Shown: positions 1-10,903, counted from the stretch's first letter. The stretch: DNA of 64,000 bases from Oscillospiraceae bacterium (GCA_902363145.1 CABIZB010000009.1:14707-78706), one strand, 5' to 3'. Notes: generated by a model not told the origin, from the letters alone. A program made the numbers and translations.

Positions 1-417
1 CACGCCGGCTTCGCTCTGAAGCAGGAGGTTGTTAAATATCTCAAGGAAAAAGGCATTGAAATAAAGGAAATGGGCTGCATGGACGGCACAAGCTGCGATT
101 ATCCCATGGTTGCCAAGGAAGTTTGCGCTGAGGTAACAAGCGGCAATGCCGAGCTTGCTATCCTCGTCTGCGGAACAGGTCTGGGCATATCCATGGCTGC
201 AAACAAGTGCAAGGGCATAAGAGCTGCTGTCTGCACCGACTGCTACATGGCCAAGTACACCCGTCTCCACAATGACGCAAACGTTCTCTGCATGGGCGGA
301 AGAGTTATCGGCCCCGGTCTCGCATGCGAGATAGTTGACGCTTTCCTCTCCAACAGCTTTGAGGGCGGCCGCCACCAGCGCAGAATTGACCAGATCACCG
401 CTATAGAAAACGAATAA
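1..417 (+). CDS. rpiB: Ribose-5-phosphate isomerase B, 3' part
   Basis: The window opens inside this gene: the frame is open from base 1 and stops at 417. The 138 visible residues belong to the RpiB/LacAB family, which interconverts ribose 5-phosphate and ribulose 5-phosphate in the cytosol. The start (HAGF) matches the conserved block near the family N-terminus, the CGTGLG motif near visible residue 57 carries the active-site cysteine and phosphate loop, and [11 protein letters not shown] follows near residue 95. The usual length is about 145 residues, so only about ten are missing. It heads a tight plus-strand run, 20 bases before upp. A LacA/LacB sugar isomerase is a less likely reading because there is no lactose or galactose locus nearby. 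Confidence 0.9.
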   Translation, partial: HAGFALKQEVVKYLKEKGIEIKEMGCMDGTSCDYPMVAKEVCAEVTSGNAELAILVCGTGLGISMAANKCKGIRAAVCTDCYMAKYTRLHNDANVLCMGGRVIGPGLACEIVDAFLSNSFEGGRHQRRIDQITAIENE

Positions 418-437
418 TATTCACGGAGGAATTTATT

Positions 438-1073
438 ATGGAAAATCTCAAGTACACCGTTATTGATCACCCTCTCGTTCAGCACAAGCTTTCTCTTATG
501 AGAGATGTAAACACCGGTTCCAAGGAGTTCAGGGAGCTGGTTTCCGAGACCTCTATGCTTATGTGCTATGAGGCTATGCGTGATCTGCCTCTCAAGGAAG
601 TTGATATCCAAACTCCTCTCGGCATTGCAAAGTCCAAGATAATCTCAGGCAGAAAGGTAGCATTCGTGCCTATCCTCCGTTCGGGTCTTGGCATGGTTGA
701 CGGCGTTATGAGCCTTATCCCTGCTGCAAAGATCGGCCACATCGGCACATTCAGAGATCCTGAGACCACAAACACTGTTGAATACTACTGCAAGCTTCCC
801 AAGGACATCGCTTCAAGAGATGTTATCATTGCCGACATAATGCTGGCAACAGGCGGAGCTGCTTCCGAGGCTATCAGCCTTGTTAAGAAGGCAGGCGCAA
901 AGAACGTTAAATTCATGTGCCTCATTGCCAACGAAAAGGGCATTGCAGCGGTAAACAAGGCTCACCCCGATGTTCAGATATACTGCGCAGCTGTTGACCC
1001 TGAGCTTAACGATCAGCTCTACATCGTTCCCGGTCTGGGTGACGCCGGCGACAGAATGTACGGCACTAAGTAA
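438..1073 (+). CDS. upp: Uracil phosphoribosyltransferase
   Basis: Pyrimidine salvage enzyme: uracil plus PRPP gives UMP. At 211 residues it has the family length. The PRPP-binding loop [13 protein letters not shown] lies near residue 132, and the C-terminal uracil-binding segment [17 protein letters not shown] is intact. A GGAGG ribosome binding site sits just before ATG 438. It lies between rpiB and glmS and, with cdd at 4547, makes this a salvage and sugar-phosphate cluster. All recognisable motifs are present, so it should be functional. Confidence 0.97.
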   Translation: MENLKYTVIDHPLVQHKLSLMRDVNTGSKEFRELVSETSMLMCYEAMRDLPLKEVDIQTPLGIAKSKIISGRKVAFVPILRSGLGMVDGVMSLIPAAKIGHIGTFRDPETTNTVEYYCKLPKDIASRDVIIADIMLATGGAASEAISLVKKAGAKNVKFMCLIANEKGIAAVNKAHPDVQIYCAAVDPELNDQLYIVPGLGDAGDRMYGTK

Positions 1074-1149
1074 GAATATAAATAACACAGAAATATAAAT
1101 GCCTAAAGGGGTTCTCTAAAACCTACAGCAAAGAAAGGCAGGTAATAAT

Positions 1150-2973
1150 ATGTGCGGAATAGTCGGATATGTGGGCAAGGAAGAATGCACCTCCATACTG
1201 GTAAACGCCCTTCGCAGGCTTGAATACCGTGGATACGACTCGGCAGGCATTGCGGTGTTTGAGGGCGACAAGCTTTACACCGTAAAGGCAAAGGGCAAGA
1301 TAGACGACGGTCTTATCAGGAAGCTTCACGAGGGCAAGCATCTTACTGCCACGGCGGGCATAGGCCACACCAGATGGGCGACCCACGGTGAGCCGTCGGA
1401 CGTAAACTCCCACCCCATAGGAAACAGCAGAATAACCATCGTTCACAACGGTATAATCGAAAACTACCGCAAGATAAAGAGCTTCCTTATCTCCAAGGGC
1501 TACGGCTTTGAGAGCGAGACCGACACGGAAACGCTGGCAAAGCTCATTGACTACTATTACGAGGGCGACCCTGTGGAAGCTATTGCAAAGGCTCTGGGGG
1601 ACATTGAAGGCTCCTACTCACTGGGCATCATGTTCAGAGACTTCAAGAACACCGTTTTTGCTGCAAGAAAGGAAAGCCCCCTTATTGTGGGCACGGCTCC
1701 CGACGCATCTTACATTGCTTCGGACGTTACAGCCATACTTGACCGCACCAGGAACTATTATCTTCTGGAAAGCGGCGAGATAGCCCGTCTTGATGAAAAG
1801 GGCATCACCTTTACAGACCTTCACGGCAACACCGTAGAAAAGGAAATGATGACCGCTGACTGGGACATCAACGCTGCTGAAAAGGGCGGCTACAAGCATT
1901 TTATGCTCAAAGAGATCCACGAGCAGCCCGAATCCATCAAGCGCACTGTGCTTCCCAGGATCACTGACGGCATGCCCGACATTACCGAATGCGGACTTAC
2001 CGATGAAAAGCTCAGAAGCTACAAGAACATCTTCGTGGTTGCCTGCGGAACGGCAATGCACGCAGGTCTGGTGGGAAAATACGTTATCGAAAAGATAGGA
2101 CGTATCCCCGTGACCGTTGATGTGGCTTCCGAGTTCAGATACCGTGACCCCATAATCTCAAAGGGCGACCTTGTTATACTTGTATCCCAGTCGGGCGAGA
2201 CTGCGGACACAAAGGCAGCGCTTCATCTGGCCCATGACCTTGGGGCAGACACGCTGGGCATAGTAAATGCAAAAGGCTCTGCCATTGCCCGTGAGGCAGA
2301 TATGGTGCTTTACACTCATGCAGGCCCTGAGATATCCGTTGCCTCCACAAAGGCATACATGGTTCAGCTGGCGGTGTTCTATCTGCTGGCATTCAGACTC
2401 TCATACGTAAGGGGAGCTATCACCGAGGAGCAGTGCAGGAGCTACACCGAAAAGCTGCTTGGCATTCCCGAGCTTATCGAAAAGATACTTGAAAAGCCCG
2501 AGACCTGCCAGTTTGCCGCCTCCCGTCTGGTAGCTGACGAGCATCTGCTTTACATAGGCAGAGGTCTTGACTATGCGCTTTCCATGGAAGGCTCTCTGAA
2601 GCTAAAGGAAATCTCCTACATTCACTCCGAGTCCTATGCGGCAGGCGAGCTGAAGCACGGAACCATCTCCCTTATCACCGATGATATGCCCGTTATCGCC
2701 GTGGCAACTCAGCGTGATGTGCTCGACAAGACCGTAAGCAACATCAAGGAAGTAAAGAGCAGAGGCGCATTTACTATCGTTGTCACCCGTGAGGGCACTG
2801 ACTTTGATAAGGACGTGGCTGACATTCTTGTGACCGTTCCCGAGACGGACGATCTCCTTATGCCCATGACCGCCGTTGTTCCCCTGCAGCTTATTGCCTA
2901 TTACACCGCAGACCTGCGTGGAAACGATGTTGATAAGCCCAGAAACCTGGCTAAGTCGGTAACGGTCGAGTAA
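1150..2973 (+). CDS. glmS: Glucosamine-6-phosphate synthase (isomerizing)
   Basis: Makes glucosamine 6-phosphate from fructose 6-phosphate and glutamine, the entry step to peptidoglycan amino sugars. It has 607 residues, the usual length. The N-terminal glutaminase domain begins MCGIVGYVG, with Cys2 as nucleophile after Met removal. Two SIS sugar-isomerase domains follow (from about residue 285 and about residue 455), and the C-terminus DKPRNLAKSVTVE is typical. The 76-base gap after upp is too short and lacks the structure for a glmS ribozyme, so I see no riboswitch control. The glycosyltransferase gene follows after 20 bases. Confidence 0.97.
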   Translation: MCGIVGYVGKEECTSILVNALRRLEYRGYDSAGIAVFEGDKLYTVKAKGKIDDGLIRKLHEGKHLTATAGIGHTRWATHGEPSDVNSHPIGNSRITIVHNGIIENYRKIKSFLISKGYGFESETDTETLAKLIDYYYEGDPVEAIAKALGDIEGSYSLGIMFRDFKNTVFAARKESPLIVGTAPDASYIASDVTAILDRTRNYYLLESGEIARLDEKGITFTDLHGNTVEKEMMTADWDINAAEKGGYKHFMLKEIHEQPESIKRTVLPRITDGMPDITECGLTDEKLRSYKNIFVVACGTAMHAGLVGKYVIEKIGRIPVTVDVASEFRYRDPIISKGDLVILVSQSGETADTKAALHLAHDLGADTLGIVNAKGSAIAREADMVLYTHAGPEISVASTKAYMVQLAVFYLLAFRLSYVRGAITEEQCRSYTEKLLGIPELIEKILEKPETCQFAASRLVADEHLLYIGRGLDYALSMEGSLKLKEISYIHSESYAAGELKHGTISLITDDMPVIAVATQRDVLDKTVSNIKEVKSRGAFTIVVTREGTDFDKDVADILVTVPETDDLLMPMTAVVPLQLIAYYTADLRGNDVDKPRNLAKSVTVE

Positions 2974-2993
2974 AATATCAAAGGAATAATATC

Positions 2994-3947
2994 ATGGAGC
3001 TTATATCGGTAATAGTGCCCTGCTACAACGAGCAGGAGTCTCTTCCGCTGTTTTATAAGGAAATAACCGCCGTTACGGACGGCATGGAAGAAAAGAACAA
3101 TGAGCTGGAGTTTGAGTATATTTTCGTAAACGACGGCTCAAAGGACAACACCTTAAAGCTTCTGCGGGAGCTTGCCCCCACCGACAGCCGTGTGAGATAC
3201 ATCTCGTTCTCACGAAATTTCGGCAAGGAAGCGGCAATGCTTGCGGGAATGGAAGCTTCCAAGGGAGATTACGTGGTCATACTGGACGCCGATCTCCAGC
3301 ACCCGCCAAAGCTCATTCCGCAGATGTACGAATATGTGAGCAGCGGCGAATATGACTGCGCAGCCACAAGGCGTGTGAACCGCAAGGGCGAGTCAAAGGT
3401 ATTGTCATTCTTTGCCCGCACCTTTTACAAGATAATCAACAAAATTTCCCAGACCCACATAGTTGACGGCGCTCAGGATTTCAGGTTCATGACCCGTCAG
3501 ATGGTGAACGCCATTCTGGATATGCCCGAGTACAACCGCTTCTCAAAGGGCATTTTCAGCTGGGTGGGCTTTGAGACAAAGTTCATTGAGATAGAAAACA
3601 CTGAGCGTGCTGCGGGAACCTCCACATGGAATTTCCACAAGCTGTTCCTGTACTCGCTGGAGGGTATTTTCGCATTCTCCACAGCGCCCCTTGCCATTGC
3701 GTCATTTTTGGGCATACTTTTCTGCCTGCTGGCGCTGGTAATGATAATCGTCACCGTGGTAAAAACTCTTTGCTTCGGGGAGAGCGTTGCAGGATATCCC
3801 ACAATAGTGTGTCTGGTGAGCCTTATAGGCGGTCTCCAGCTCCTTTGCACGGGGATCTCGGGGCAGTACCTTTCAAAAATGTATCTTGAGACCAAGCACA
3901 GACCACGCTACATCGTAAAAGAAACAGAGAGATCTGTAAAAAAATAA
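2994..3947 (+). CDS. Family 2 glycosyltransferase with two C-terminal membrane helices
   Basis: A 317-residue GT2 enzyme of the dolichyl-phosphate mannosyltransferase / GtrB type, which transfers a sugar from a nucleotide sugar to a lipid-phosphate carrier at the inner membrane face. The nucleotide-binding start SVIVPCYNE, the NDGSKD motif near residue 48 and the LDADLQHP metal-binding motif near residue 97 are visible. Two strongly hydrophobic segments occupy about 230-300. It lies between glmS and ppa with short spacing, so it is probably co-transcribed. The sugar and acceptor cannot be told from the sequence; a role in wall or teichoic-acid glycosylation is inference. Confidence 0.88.
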   Translation: MELISVIVPCYNEQESLPLFYKEITAVTDGMEEKNNELEFEYIFVNDGSKDNTLKLLRELAPTDSRVRYISFSRNFGKEAAMLAGMEASKGDYVVILDADLQHPPKLIPQMYEYVSSGEYDCAATRRVNRKGESKVLSFFARTFYKIINKISQTHIVDGAQDFRFMTRQMVNAILDMPEYNRFSKGIFSWVGFETKFIEIENTERAAGTSTWNFHKLFLYSLEGIFAFSTAPLAIASFLGILFCLLALVMIIVTVVKTLCFGESVAGYPTIVCLVSLIGGLQLLCTGISGQYLSKMYLETKHRPRYIVKETERSVKK

Positions 3948-3963
3948 AGGGGAGGTCAATTTT

Positions 3964-4545
3964 ATGAACATCTGGCATGATATAGAACCCGACAGAATAA
4001 CCAAGGACAACTTTTTCTCGGTAATCGAGATCCCTAAGGGCAGCAAGATGAAGTATGAGCTTGACAAGAAAACAGGTATGCTCATGCTGGACAGAGTGCT
4101 TTACACTTCTACCCACTATCCCGCAAACTACGGCTTTATCCCCCGCACCTACGCTGAGGACGGCGACCCTCTGGACGTGCTTGTCCTCTGCTCGGAAGCT
4201 ATCTACTCGCTGGCGCTGGTAAAGTGCTATCCTATCGGCGTAATATCCATGCTGGATAACGGAGCTATCGACGACAAGATAATCGCTATCCCCTTCAACG
4301 ACCCCACATACAACAGCTACAAGGACATCAGCGAGCTGCCCCGCCACATCTTCGATGAAATGTCCCACTTCTTCCGTGTATATAAGCAGCTGGAAGGCAA
4401 GGAAACTGCCATTGATGAGATAAAGGACAGCAAGGCAGCGGTAAAGATCGTTGAGAAGTGCATCGACCGCTACATTGATTATTTCTGCAAGGGCAAGCCT
4501 CAGCCTGAGATAAAAGCCCATGAAGAACAGCCCGCAGAGGTCTGA
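3964..4545 (+). CDS. ppa: Inorganic pyrophosphatase, family I
   Basis: Soluble enzyme that hydrolyses pyrophosphate and so drives nucleotide and cell-wall precursor synthesis. It has 193 residues. The conserved YPANYGFIPRT and DGDPLDVLVL segments (residues about 47-75) hold the Mg-binding aspartates. A GGGGAGG site lies just before ATG 3964. The stop codon ends one base before the preferred start of cdd, consistent with translational coupling. Confidence 0.93.
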   Translation: MNIWHDIEPDRITKDNFFSVIEIPKGSKMKYELDKKTGMLMLDRVLYTSTHYPANYGFIPRTYAEDGDPLDVLVLCSEAIYSLALVKCYPIGVISMLDNGAIDDKIIAIPFNDPTYNSYKDISELPRHIFDEMSHFFRVYKQLEGKETAIDEIKDSKAAVKIVEKCIDRYIDYFCKGKPQPEIKAHEEQPAEV

Positions 4546-4546
4546 T

Positions 4547-4933
4547 ATGCCAACGGACTACGAGCTTATGCAGGCGGCGGAGGCTGCCTGTGAAAACGCC
4601 TATGCGCCATATTCGGGCTTCAAGGTAGGAGCGGCTCTGCTCACCGGCGACGGCAGGATATACACAGGCTGCAACGTGGAGAACAGTTCCTACGGCGCAG
4701 CAATATGTGCGGAACGGACCGCAGCGGTAAAGGCGGTATCCGAGGGCTGTGTGAGATTTTCTGCCATTGCGGTAACAAACTCAAAGGGCGGACTTACCTA
4801 TCCCTGCGGCATATGCAGGCAATTTCTCAGCGAGTTTGCTGAGGAGGGCTTCCGAGTTATTCTGAAAGATTACAAGGGGCATATTATAAGCTATAAGCTG
4901 GCGGAGCTAATGCCGTTTGGGTTTAAGCTATGA
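4547..4933 (+). CDS. cdd: Cytidine deaminase
   Basis: Deaminates cytidine or deoxycytidine to the uridine form in pyrimidine salvage. I chose ATG 4547 (MPTDYEL, 128 residues) because an AGAGG site lies six bases upstream and it begins one base after the ppa stop. An in-frame ATG at 4520 would overlap ppa and has no good site. The zinc motifs CAERTA and PCGICRQ are intact, as is the substrate block YAPYSGFKVGAAL. It is the last gene before a terminator. Confidence 0.93.
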   Translation: MPTDYELMQAAEAACENAYAPYSGFKVGAALLTGDGRIYTGCNVENSSYGAAICAERTAAVKAVSEGCVRFSAIAVTNSKGGLTYPCGICRQFLSEFAEEGFRVILKDYKGHIISYKLAELMPFGFKL

Positions 4934-4936
4934 TTT

Positions 4937-4971
4937 AATAGCTGCTGCACAAGATGCGGCAGCTATTTTAT
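4937..4971 (+). terminator. Rho-independent terminator after cdd
   Basis: A perfect 9-bp stem (4937-4945 with 4959-4967) is followed by a T-rich run. It begins three bases after the cdd stop and ends the plus-strand cluster. Confidence 0.8.
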
Positions 4972-4992
4972 TTTGGGAAAGCCGGCAAATGA

Positions 4993-5054
4993 TAAAATCA
5001 GCACAAATGAGAGCAAGGTAAAGGGTTTAGGTCAAGCCTTTTTCCCGAAAGGCT
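4993..5054 (+). repeat. Dispersed intergenic repeat, plus copy beside pyrG
   Basis: A segment running from GCACAAATGA through AAGGGTTTAGGTCAAGCC to the short palindrome CCTTTTTCCCGAAAGG. Inverted copies recur at 7033-7090 and 21254-21312, and partial ones at 13470 and 20523. All copies are intergenic and close to terminators. Function unknown. Confidence 0.75.
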
Positions 5055-5085
5055 TAGGGTTATTTGGTGATAAAATCGGCAAAAC

Positions 5086-5123
5086 AAAAAGGCTGTTGCA
5101 TTTTGCTGCAACAGCCTTTTTTA
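5086..5123 (-). terminator. Terminator of pyrG (works on both strands)
   Basis: A long perfect stem (5087-5100 with 5107-5120, GGCTGTTGCA core) flanked by A and T runs. It lies just past the pyrG stop and could also stop plus-strand read-through from cdd. Confidence 0.85.
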
Positions 5124-5130
5124 CATATTA

Positions 5131-6817
<1,687 letters not shown>

Positions 6818-7032
6818 GACATTTTGCTTAATATTTTCAAGGAATATGATTTTTCGTCAAAATACAGTACAAAGCCGTCAAACAGGTCTATAAATTGTAT
6901 TTCCGCCATTACTATTATAATGTATTGGCGGCGGGTGTGTCAATATATAGGGGAAATTTTATTTTGTGGCTAATATGAACTTGTCCTTTTGATATGGGCA
7001 TATAAAATTGACGACATAATTTGACCGTACCT

Positions 7033-7090
7033 GCGCCTTTCGGGAAAAAGGCTTGACCTAAACCCTTTGCCTTGTGCTTATTTGTGCGGA
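7033..7090 (-). repeat. Dispersed intergenic repeat, inverted copy
   Basis: Reverse complement of the 4993-5054 repeat, with the same GGGAAAAAGGC palindrome and TTGACCTAAACCC core. Together the two copies bracket pyrG in inverted orientation. Confidence 0.75.
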
Positions 7091-7114
7091 ATTTTTTGTG
7101 CTATACACGCTTAT

Positions 7115-7150
7115 ATAAAAACAGAGCTGCTGCATCTTGTGCAACAGCTC
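7115..7150 (-). terminator. Terminator of the trpXYZ-type operon
   Basis: An 11-bp stem with one G-U pair (7124-7134 with 7140-7150) ends in a T-run on the minus strand, just beyond the ATPase stop at 7172. Confidence 0.75.
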
Positions 7151-7171
7151 CATCTTTACTTATGCTTATGC

Positions 7172-7945
7172 TCAATTTCCCGATTCTATGCTTATCTCGT
7201 TGAATACCGAAAGCAGGTCATCGACCTTGGCGTTCTTCTTTTCCTCGCCCTTTATATCCATAACGCACTTTCCCTCGTGCATCATTACCAGTCTGCTGCC
7301 GTATTCCACTGCAAACCTGAGGTTATGTGTTACCATCAATGTTGTGACCTTTTTCTCCTTTACCACCTTATCGGTTATCTTCATCAGCGTTTCGGAGGAT
7401 TTGGGGTCAAGTGCTGCGGTATGCTCGTCAAGTATTAGCAGGTCGATATCCGTCATTGAGGCAATTATCAGTGCTATAGCCTGTCTCTGACCGCCGCTGA
7501 GGTTTCCTACGGGGACGTTCATTCTGTTTTCCAGACCCATTCCGCAGGTCTCCAGCAGCGACTTATAATAATCGGTACGCTTTTTATTTACTCCTACGCC
7601 CAGTCCGAACATTTTATTCTTATTATCCGCCAGCGCCATATTTTCAAGCACTGTCAGGTTTCCGCAGGTTCCCATTCTGGGGTCCTGGAGAACTCGTCCG
7701 ATAGTTGCGGCTCTTTTATGCTCGGGCAGCTTGGTGATATCCTTTCCGTCGAATATCACGGAGCCGCTTTCGGGCATCATAGTTCCGCAGACCAGATTGA
7801 GCAGAGTTGTTTTTCCGCTTCCGTTGGAGCCTATGACGGAGACGAACTCCCCGTCCTCCACGGAGAAATCAAAGTCATTGAAAAGGACTGTTTCGTCAAC
7901 TGTGCCTATATTAAAGACCTTATTGATATTTTTAAGCTCCAGCAT
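7172..7945 (-). CDS. trpZ: ABC transporter ATP-binding protein, TrpZ-like
   Basis: The ATPase of a three-part importer. It has Walker A GSNGSGKTT near residue 37, signature LSGGQRQA near 150, Walker B LLILDEHTAALD and a switch His in MVTHN. The start is ATG 7945, eight bases after AAAGGAG and one base after the permease stop; a GTG three codons earlier would sit too close to that site. It is encoded with a PF04392-type binding protein and a permease downstream of a tryptophan T-box. The name follows the TrpXYZ tryptophan importers predicted in Firmicutes; substrate is inferred from the leader. Confidence 0.85.
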   Translation of the reverse strand: MLELKNINKVFNIGTVDETVLFNDFDFSVEDGEFVSVIGSNGSGKTTLLNLVCGTMMPESGSVIFDGKDITKLPEHKRAATIGRVLQDPRMGTCGNLTVLENMALADNKNKMFGLGVGVNKKRTDYYKSLLETCGMGLENRMNVPVGNLSGGQRQAIALIIASMTDIDLLILDEHTAALDPKSSETLMKITDKVVKEKKVTTLMVTHNLRFAVEYGSRLVMMHEGKCVMDIKGEEKKNAKVDDLLSVFNEISIESGN

Positions 7946-7946
7946 A

Positions 7947-8852
7947 TCACGCACTCCTTTTCAGCTTGTTTTTTATGGGCAATTTCTCGCTGAACACCAG
8001 TGCAATGGTGAAAAGCACTGCCATCAGGAGCTTGAGGTACTCGGTGGGGAGGTTCAGCGCCAGCGCAATGGTCAGACAAGCCTTATAAAGCAGGCTTCCA
8101 AGGATTACCATTGTGGTGGGCTTCATGAACTTTACGTTCTTAAAGATACTGAGACCGATTATTACGGAGGCAAGTCCCAGAACTACCATTCCGACGCCCA
8201 TCTGCTGGTCGGCAGAGCCTTTTGCCTGAGCAATAACGCAGCCTGCCAGTGATGCGAAGCCGTTTCCTATGGCAAGTCCCAGGATCTTTGCCTTGCCGGG
8301 GTCTCTTGCGAGCATGGTAACGTATTTCTCGTTATCGCCCACGGCTCTCAGGAGAAGTCCCGATTTGGTTTCAAGGTAAAAGTCCATTGCTATCTTGAAT
8401 ATCACCACAAGTATCAGCGAGATAATGGTTATTCTCCACTCGGCGGGCAGGGAAGCTGCTATTCCGGAGTTGAAGATAGTTGGCTTTCTGAAAAACGATG
8501 CAACAGTGATGCCGTTATTTCCCTTGAAAAGTATTACCAGGTTTATGGACAGCATTGCTGTATAAACGATAATTCCGCAGAGAAGGGGGCGGATACCCAG
8601 CTTTACGTGCAGCAGACCCGTTACCGTTCCCGCAAGCATACCCAGCACAAAGGAGATAAGCAGGCAGAGCCATGGGTTTACTCCTGCGATGATGAGCACT
8701 GCTGTTACCACTGCGCCCATTGGCATTGTGCCGTCCACGGACAGGTCGGGAAAGTCAAGAATGCTGTATGTGATGTACACGCCCATTGCAAGCAGCGCAT
8801 ACATAAGCCCCTCTTCAAGAGTGACACGGAAAATGTTCAGCAATATATCCAT
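7947..8852 (-). CDS. trpY: ABC transporter permease, TrpY-like
   Basis: A 301-residue integral membrane protein with about eight hydrophobic segments, of the permease family related to branched-chain amino acid and Bmp-type transporters. GAGG precedes ATG 8852. It lies between the binding protein (22-base gap) and the ATPase (one-base gap), so all three are one operon under the T-box. It is predicted to form the membrane channel for tryptophan uptake. Confidence 0.85.
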   Translation of the reverse strand: MDILLNIFRVTLEEGLMYALLAMGVYITYSILDFPDLSVDGTMPMGAVVTAVLIIAGVNPWLCLLISFVLGMLAGTVTGLLHVKLGIRPLLCGIIVYTAMLSINLVILFKGNNGITVASFFRKPTIFNSGIAASLPAEWRITIISLILVVIFKIAMDFYLETKSGLLLRAVGDNEKYVTMLARDPGKAKILGLAIGNGFASLAGCVIAQAKGSADQQMGVGMVVLGLASVIIGLSIFKNVKFMKPTTMVILGSLLYKACLTIALALNLPTEYLKLLMAVLFTIALVFSEKLPIKNKLKRSA

Positions 8853-8874
8853 AAACGTTCAAACCTCTTTACAA

Positions 8875-9948
8875 TTATTCTGCGTCTTCCTTATCGGCGG
8901 AAGTTACCTTTTCGGCATCTGCATAGCTGTCGGGGAGGGTGATGCCGAACTTATCCATTACCTCAGTATTTACAACAGCGGTACCGTCGGAGATCTTTCC
9001 TACGGGGATAGTGCCTGCGCTCTCGCCGCCGAGAACTCTTATGCCCATATCGGCAGTTGCTCTTCCGAGAGCCACATAGTCAATGGAAACGGAAGCCATG
9101 CAGCCGTTGATCACCTGCTCGATCTCGGAGCCGTAAACGGGGATATTAGCGGAGTTTGCCTGCTCGAGAAGAACGGTAAGGTTGCTTACAACGTTGTTAT
9201 CGGTGAAGTTATTTACGCAGTCAACCTTTGTTACCAGGGAAGCGGCAGCCTGAGGAACATCGGCAGCGCCCTGAACGCCCTGGTCAACGATCTCAATGCC
9301 TCTGGGATCGGCAGCCTCTCTGAGGCTTGCAAGCTGAGAAACGGAGTTTGCCTCACTGGTGGTATAAAGAACGCCTATCTTCTTTACCTCGGGCTGAAGA
9401 GCCTGGATAAGATCAAGCTGAGCGCTGAAATCAAGAATATCGGAGGTACCTGTGCAGTTGCCGCCGGGAGCATTCATATCCTCAACAAGGCCTGCTGCAA
9501 CGGGGTCGGAAACTGCGCAGAAGATAACGGGGATATCGGTATTTGCGGTAGCTGCGAATGCGGAAACTGCTGCGGGGGTTGCGATAGCGAATATCATATC
9601 GTACTGCTTTGCAGCCATGTTCTTTGCAATGGCATCGCAGGTAGCACTGTCGAAGTTGCCGTCCTGTCTGTCGATAGTAAGCTCCAGGTCAGACTCGGTA
9701 AGTGCCTGCTCGATACCTGAGAAGCAGTTATCGAGTGAGGGGTGGCTGCCGTACTGGATAACGCCTATCTTGTAGCTGTTTTCGGAAACAGCCTCATCGG
9801 AAGCGACGGTCTCGGCATTGTCTGCTGCGCTTGTGTTGTCGGAAGCGTTATCGTTTGTGCTGCTGTTATCTGTTGCGCCGCAGCCTGCAAAAGCTGTAAG
9901 TGCAAGAGCTGCTGCCAGAATTGCTGACAATGATCTCATCTTTTTCAT
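8875..9948 (-). CDS. trpX: ABC transporter substrate-binding lipoprotein, TrpX-like
   Basis: A 357-residue secreted lipoprotein. The signal peptide ends in the lipobox LTAFAGC (Cys near residue 23), followed by an Asn/Ser/Asp-rich linker and then a type I periplasmic-binding fold of the PF04392 family from about residue 57. AAAGGA precedes ATG 9948. As first gene after the T-box, its expression should rise when uncharged tRNA-Trp accumulates. The tryptophan substrate is inferred from the UGG specifier. Confidence 0.87.
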   Translation of the reverse strand: MKKMRSLSAILAAALALTAFAGCGATDNSSTNDNASDNTSAADNAETVASDEAVSENSYKIGVIQYGSHPSLDNCFSGIEQALTESDLELTIDRQDGNFDSATCDAIAKNMAAKQYDMIFAIATPAAVSAFAATANTDIPVIFCAVSDPVAAGLVEDMNAPGGNCTGTSDILDFSAQLDLIQALQPEVKKIGVLYTTSEANSVSQLASLREAADPRGIEIVDQGVQGAADVPQAAASLVTKVDCVNNFTDNNVVSNLTVLLEQANSANIPVYGSEIEQVINGCMASVSIDYVALGRATADMGIRVLGGESAGTIPVGKISDGTAVVNTEVMDKFGITLPDSYADAEKVTSADKEDAE

Positions 9949-9984
9949 AATAAAACATCCTTTCTCAAAAACCGATCCTTAATA

Positions 9985-10250
9985 AAATAAAAAACTCCTG
10001 CCCCATAAAAATGGGACAGGAGATCATTTCCTGCGGTACCACCCAAATTGCGTAAAATTACGCCTCTCAAGCTGCAATGTACTGACATACACGCACCGAA
10101 TAACGCACGGTCTTGCGTCTCCCCTAACCTTACGGCTCAGTTTGCCCTCATGAGTCCATTCACACCGACGTCCGCTGCCGCAATCACACCGCCTGCGGCT
10201 CTCTTAAAACGACCTTCCGATGATACTACTCTCAATCAACGGTTTAAATT
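9985..10250 (-). promoter_or_regulatory. T-box leader, tryptophan (UGG) specifier
   Basis: Minus-strand leader RNA of the transporter operon. The hallmark T-box sequence GGGTGGTACCGC (about 10033-10044) forms the antiterminator bulge that pairs with the tRNA acceptor end. The terminator is an 11-bp stem (9995-10005 with 10012-10022) followed by a long T-run. In the Stem I specifier loop, GTGAATGGACTC places codon UGG at 10156-10158, directly after GAA and before A as in other T-boxes. The AGTA motif near the 5' end and a GC-rich distal Stem I hairpin (about 10176-10200) are also visible. Uncharged tRNA-Trp should therefore permit read-through. Confidence 0.93.
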
Positions 10251-10263
10251 ATTTATTGGTTAA

Positions 10264-10292
10264 ATAATACCACTATTATTTTCATTTGTCAA
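10264..10292 (-). promoter_or_regulatory. Promoter of the T-box / trpXYZ-type operon
   Basis: TTGACA, a 17-bp spacer and TATTAT on the minus strand, placed just upstream of the T-box leader and 54 bases past the bioY stop. Confidence 0.75.
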
Positions 10293-10345
10293 GGGGGACT
10301 TTTCACAGTAATCACAGGATTTCGGGTAAACTTTTTGTGAACATC

Positions 10346-10903
10346 TTACTGATTTGCCGCAGCAGTTACCTTTATTCTGCTTCTGATAAGGGCAGCTGCG
10401 CCAAGAGCGATGATGACCGATACAAAATCCTTTACAAGATAAGGCACGGAAACCAGCAGTGCGCTTGACCAGAAGCCATTGCCCTTGATTATGGCAAACT
10501 GAGCCGCTCCGCAAGCATGGCACACAAGAACGCCCGCAATGCCAAGCGCCACAGCCAGCCACTTGTGCTTTGACTCAATGCCCAGACCGCACAGGAACGC
10601 CATGAAGATAAAGCCCCATATAAAGCCGCCTGTAGGGCCTGCTATAGCGCCAAGACCACCCTTGAAGTTAGCGAACACAGGTGCGCCCACAGCACCCAGA
10701 AGTGCATACACCAGCAGGGAGACCGCTCCCTTTTTGCTGCCCAGCACATATCCGCAGAGGGCAACAGCCAGCGTCTGGAGTGTAACGGGAACGCCCGAAG
10801 GCATAGGTATAGCTATCTGAGAAAGCACTGCCACCACTGCGGTGAACATAGCTATCTGCACCATATCTTTAGTGGATATCTTTTTCTTTTTATTCTCTTC
10901 CAT
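10346..10903 (-). CDS. bioY: Biotin transporter BioY
   Basis: The 185-residue, six-helix S component of an ECF-type biotin importer. Helices start near residues 17, 44, 66, 95, 124 and 155, and the GGLGAIAGPTGGFIWGF block is typical of BioY. I chose ATG 10903 (MEENKKKK) with GGAAAG upstream; a TTG ten codons earlier is possible but poorly placed. It is alone here: no bioMN energising genes are adjacent, so it probably shares the general ECF module. Its strong promoter is at 10958-10986. Confidence 0.92.
   Translation of the reverse strand: MEENKKKKISTKDMVQIAMFTAVVAVLSQIAIPMPSGVPVTLQTLAVALCGYVLGSKKGAVSLLVYALLGAVGAPVFANFKGGLGAIAGPTGGFIWGFIFMAFLCGLGIESKHKWLAVALGIAGVLVCHACGAAQFAIIKGNGFWSSALLVSVPYLVKDFVSVIIALGAAALIRSRIKVTAAANQ

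Noticed and set aside
1074..1149. glmS ribozyme or riboswitch before glmS
   Set aside because: Only 76 bases are available, with none of the ribozyme core sequences or pairing.
8689..9720. 343-codon plus-strand ORF across the permease and binding-protein genes
   Set aside because: It spans the opposite strand of two clearly coding genes and has no protein-like features or start signals.
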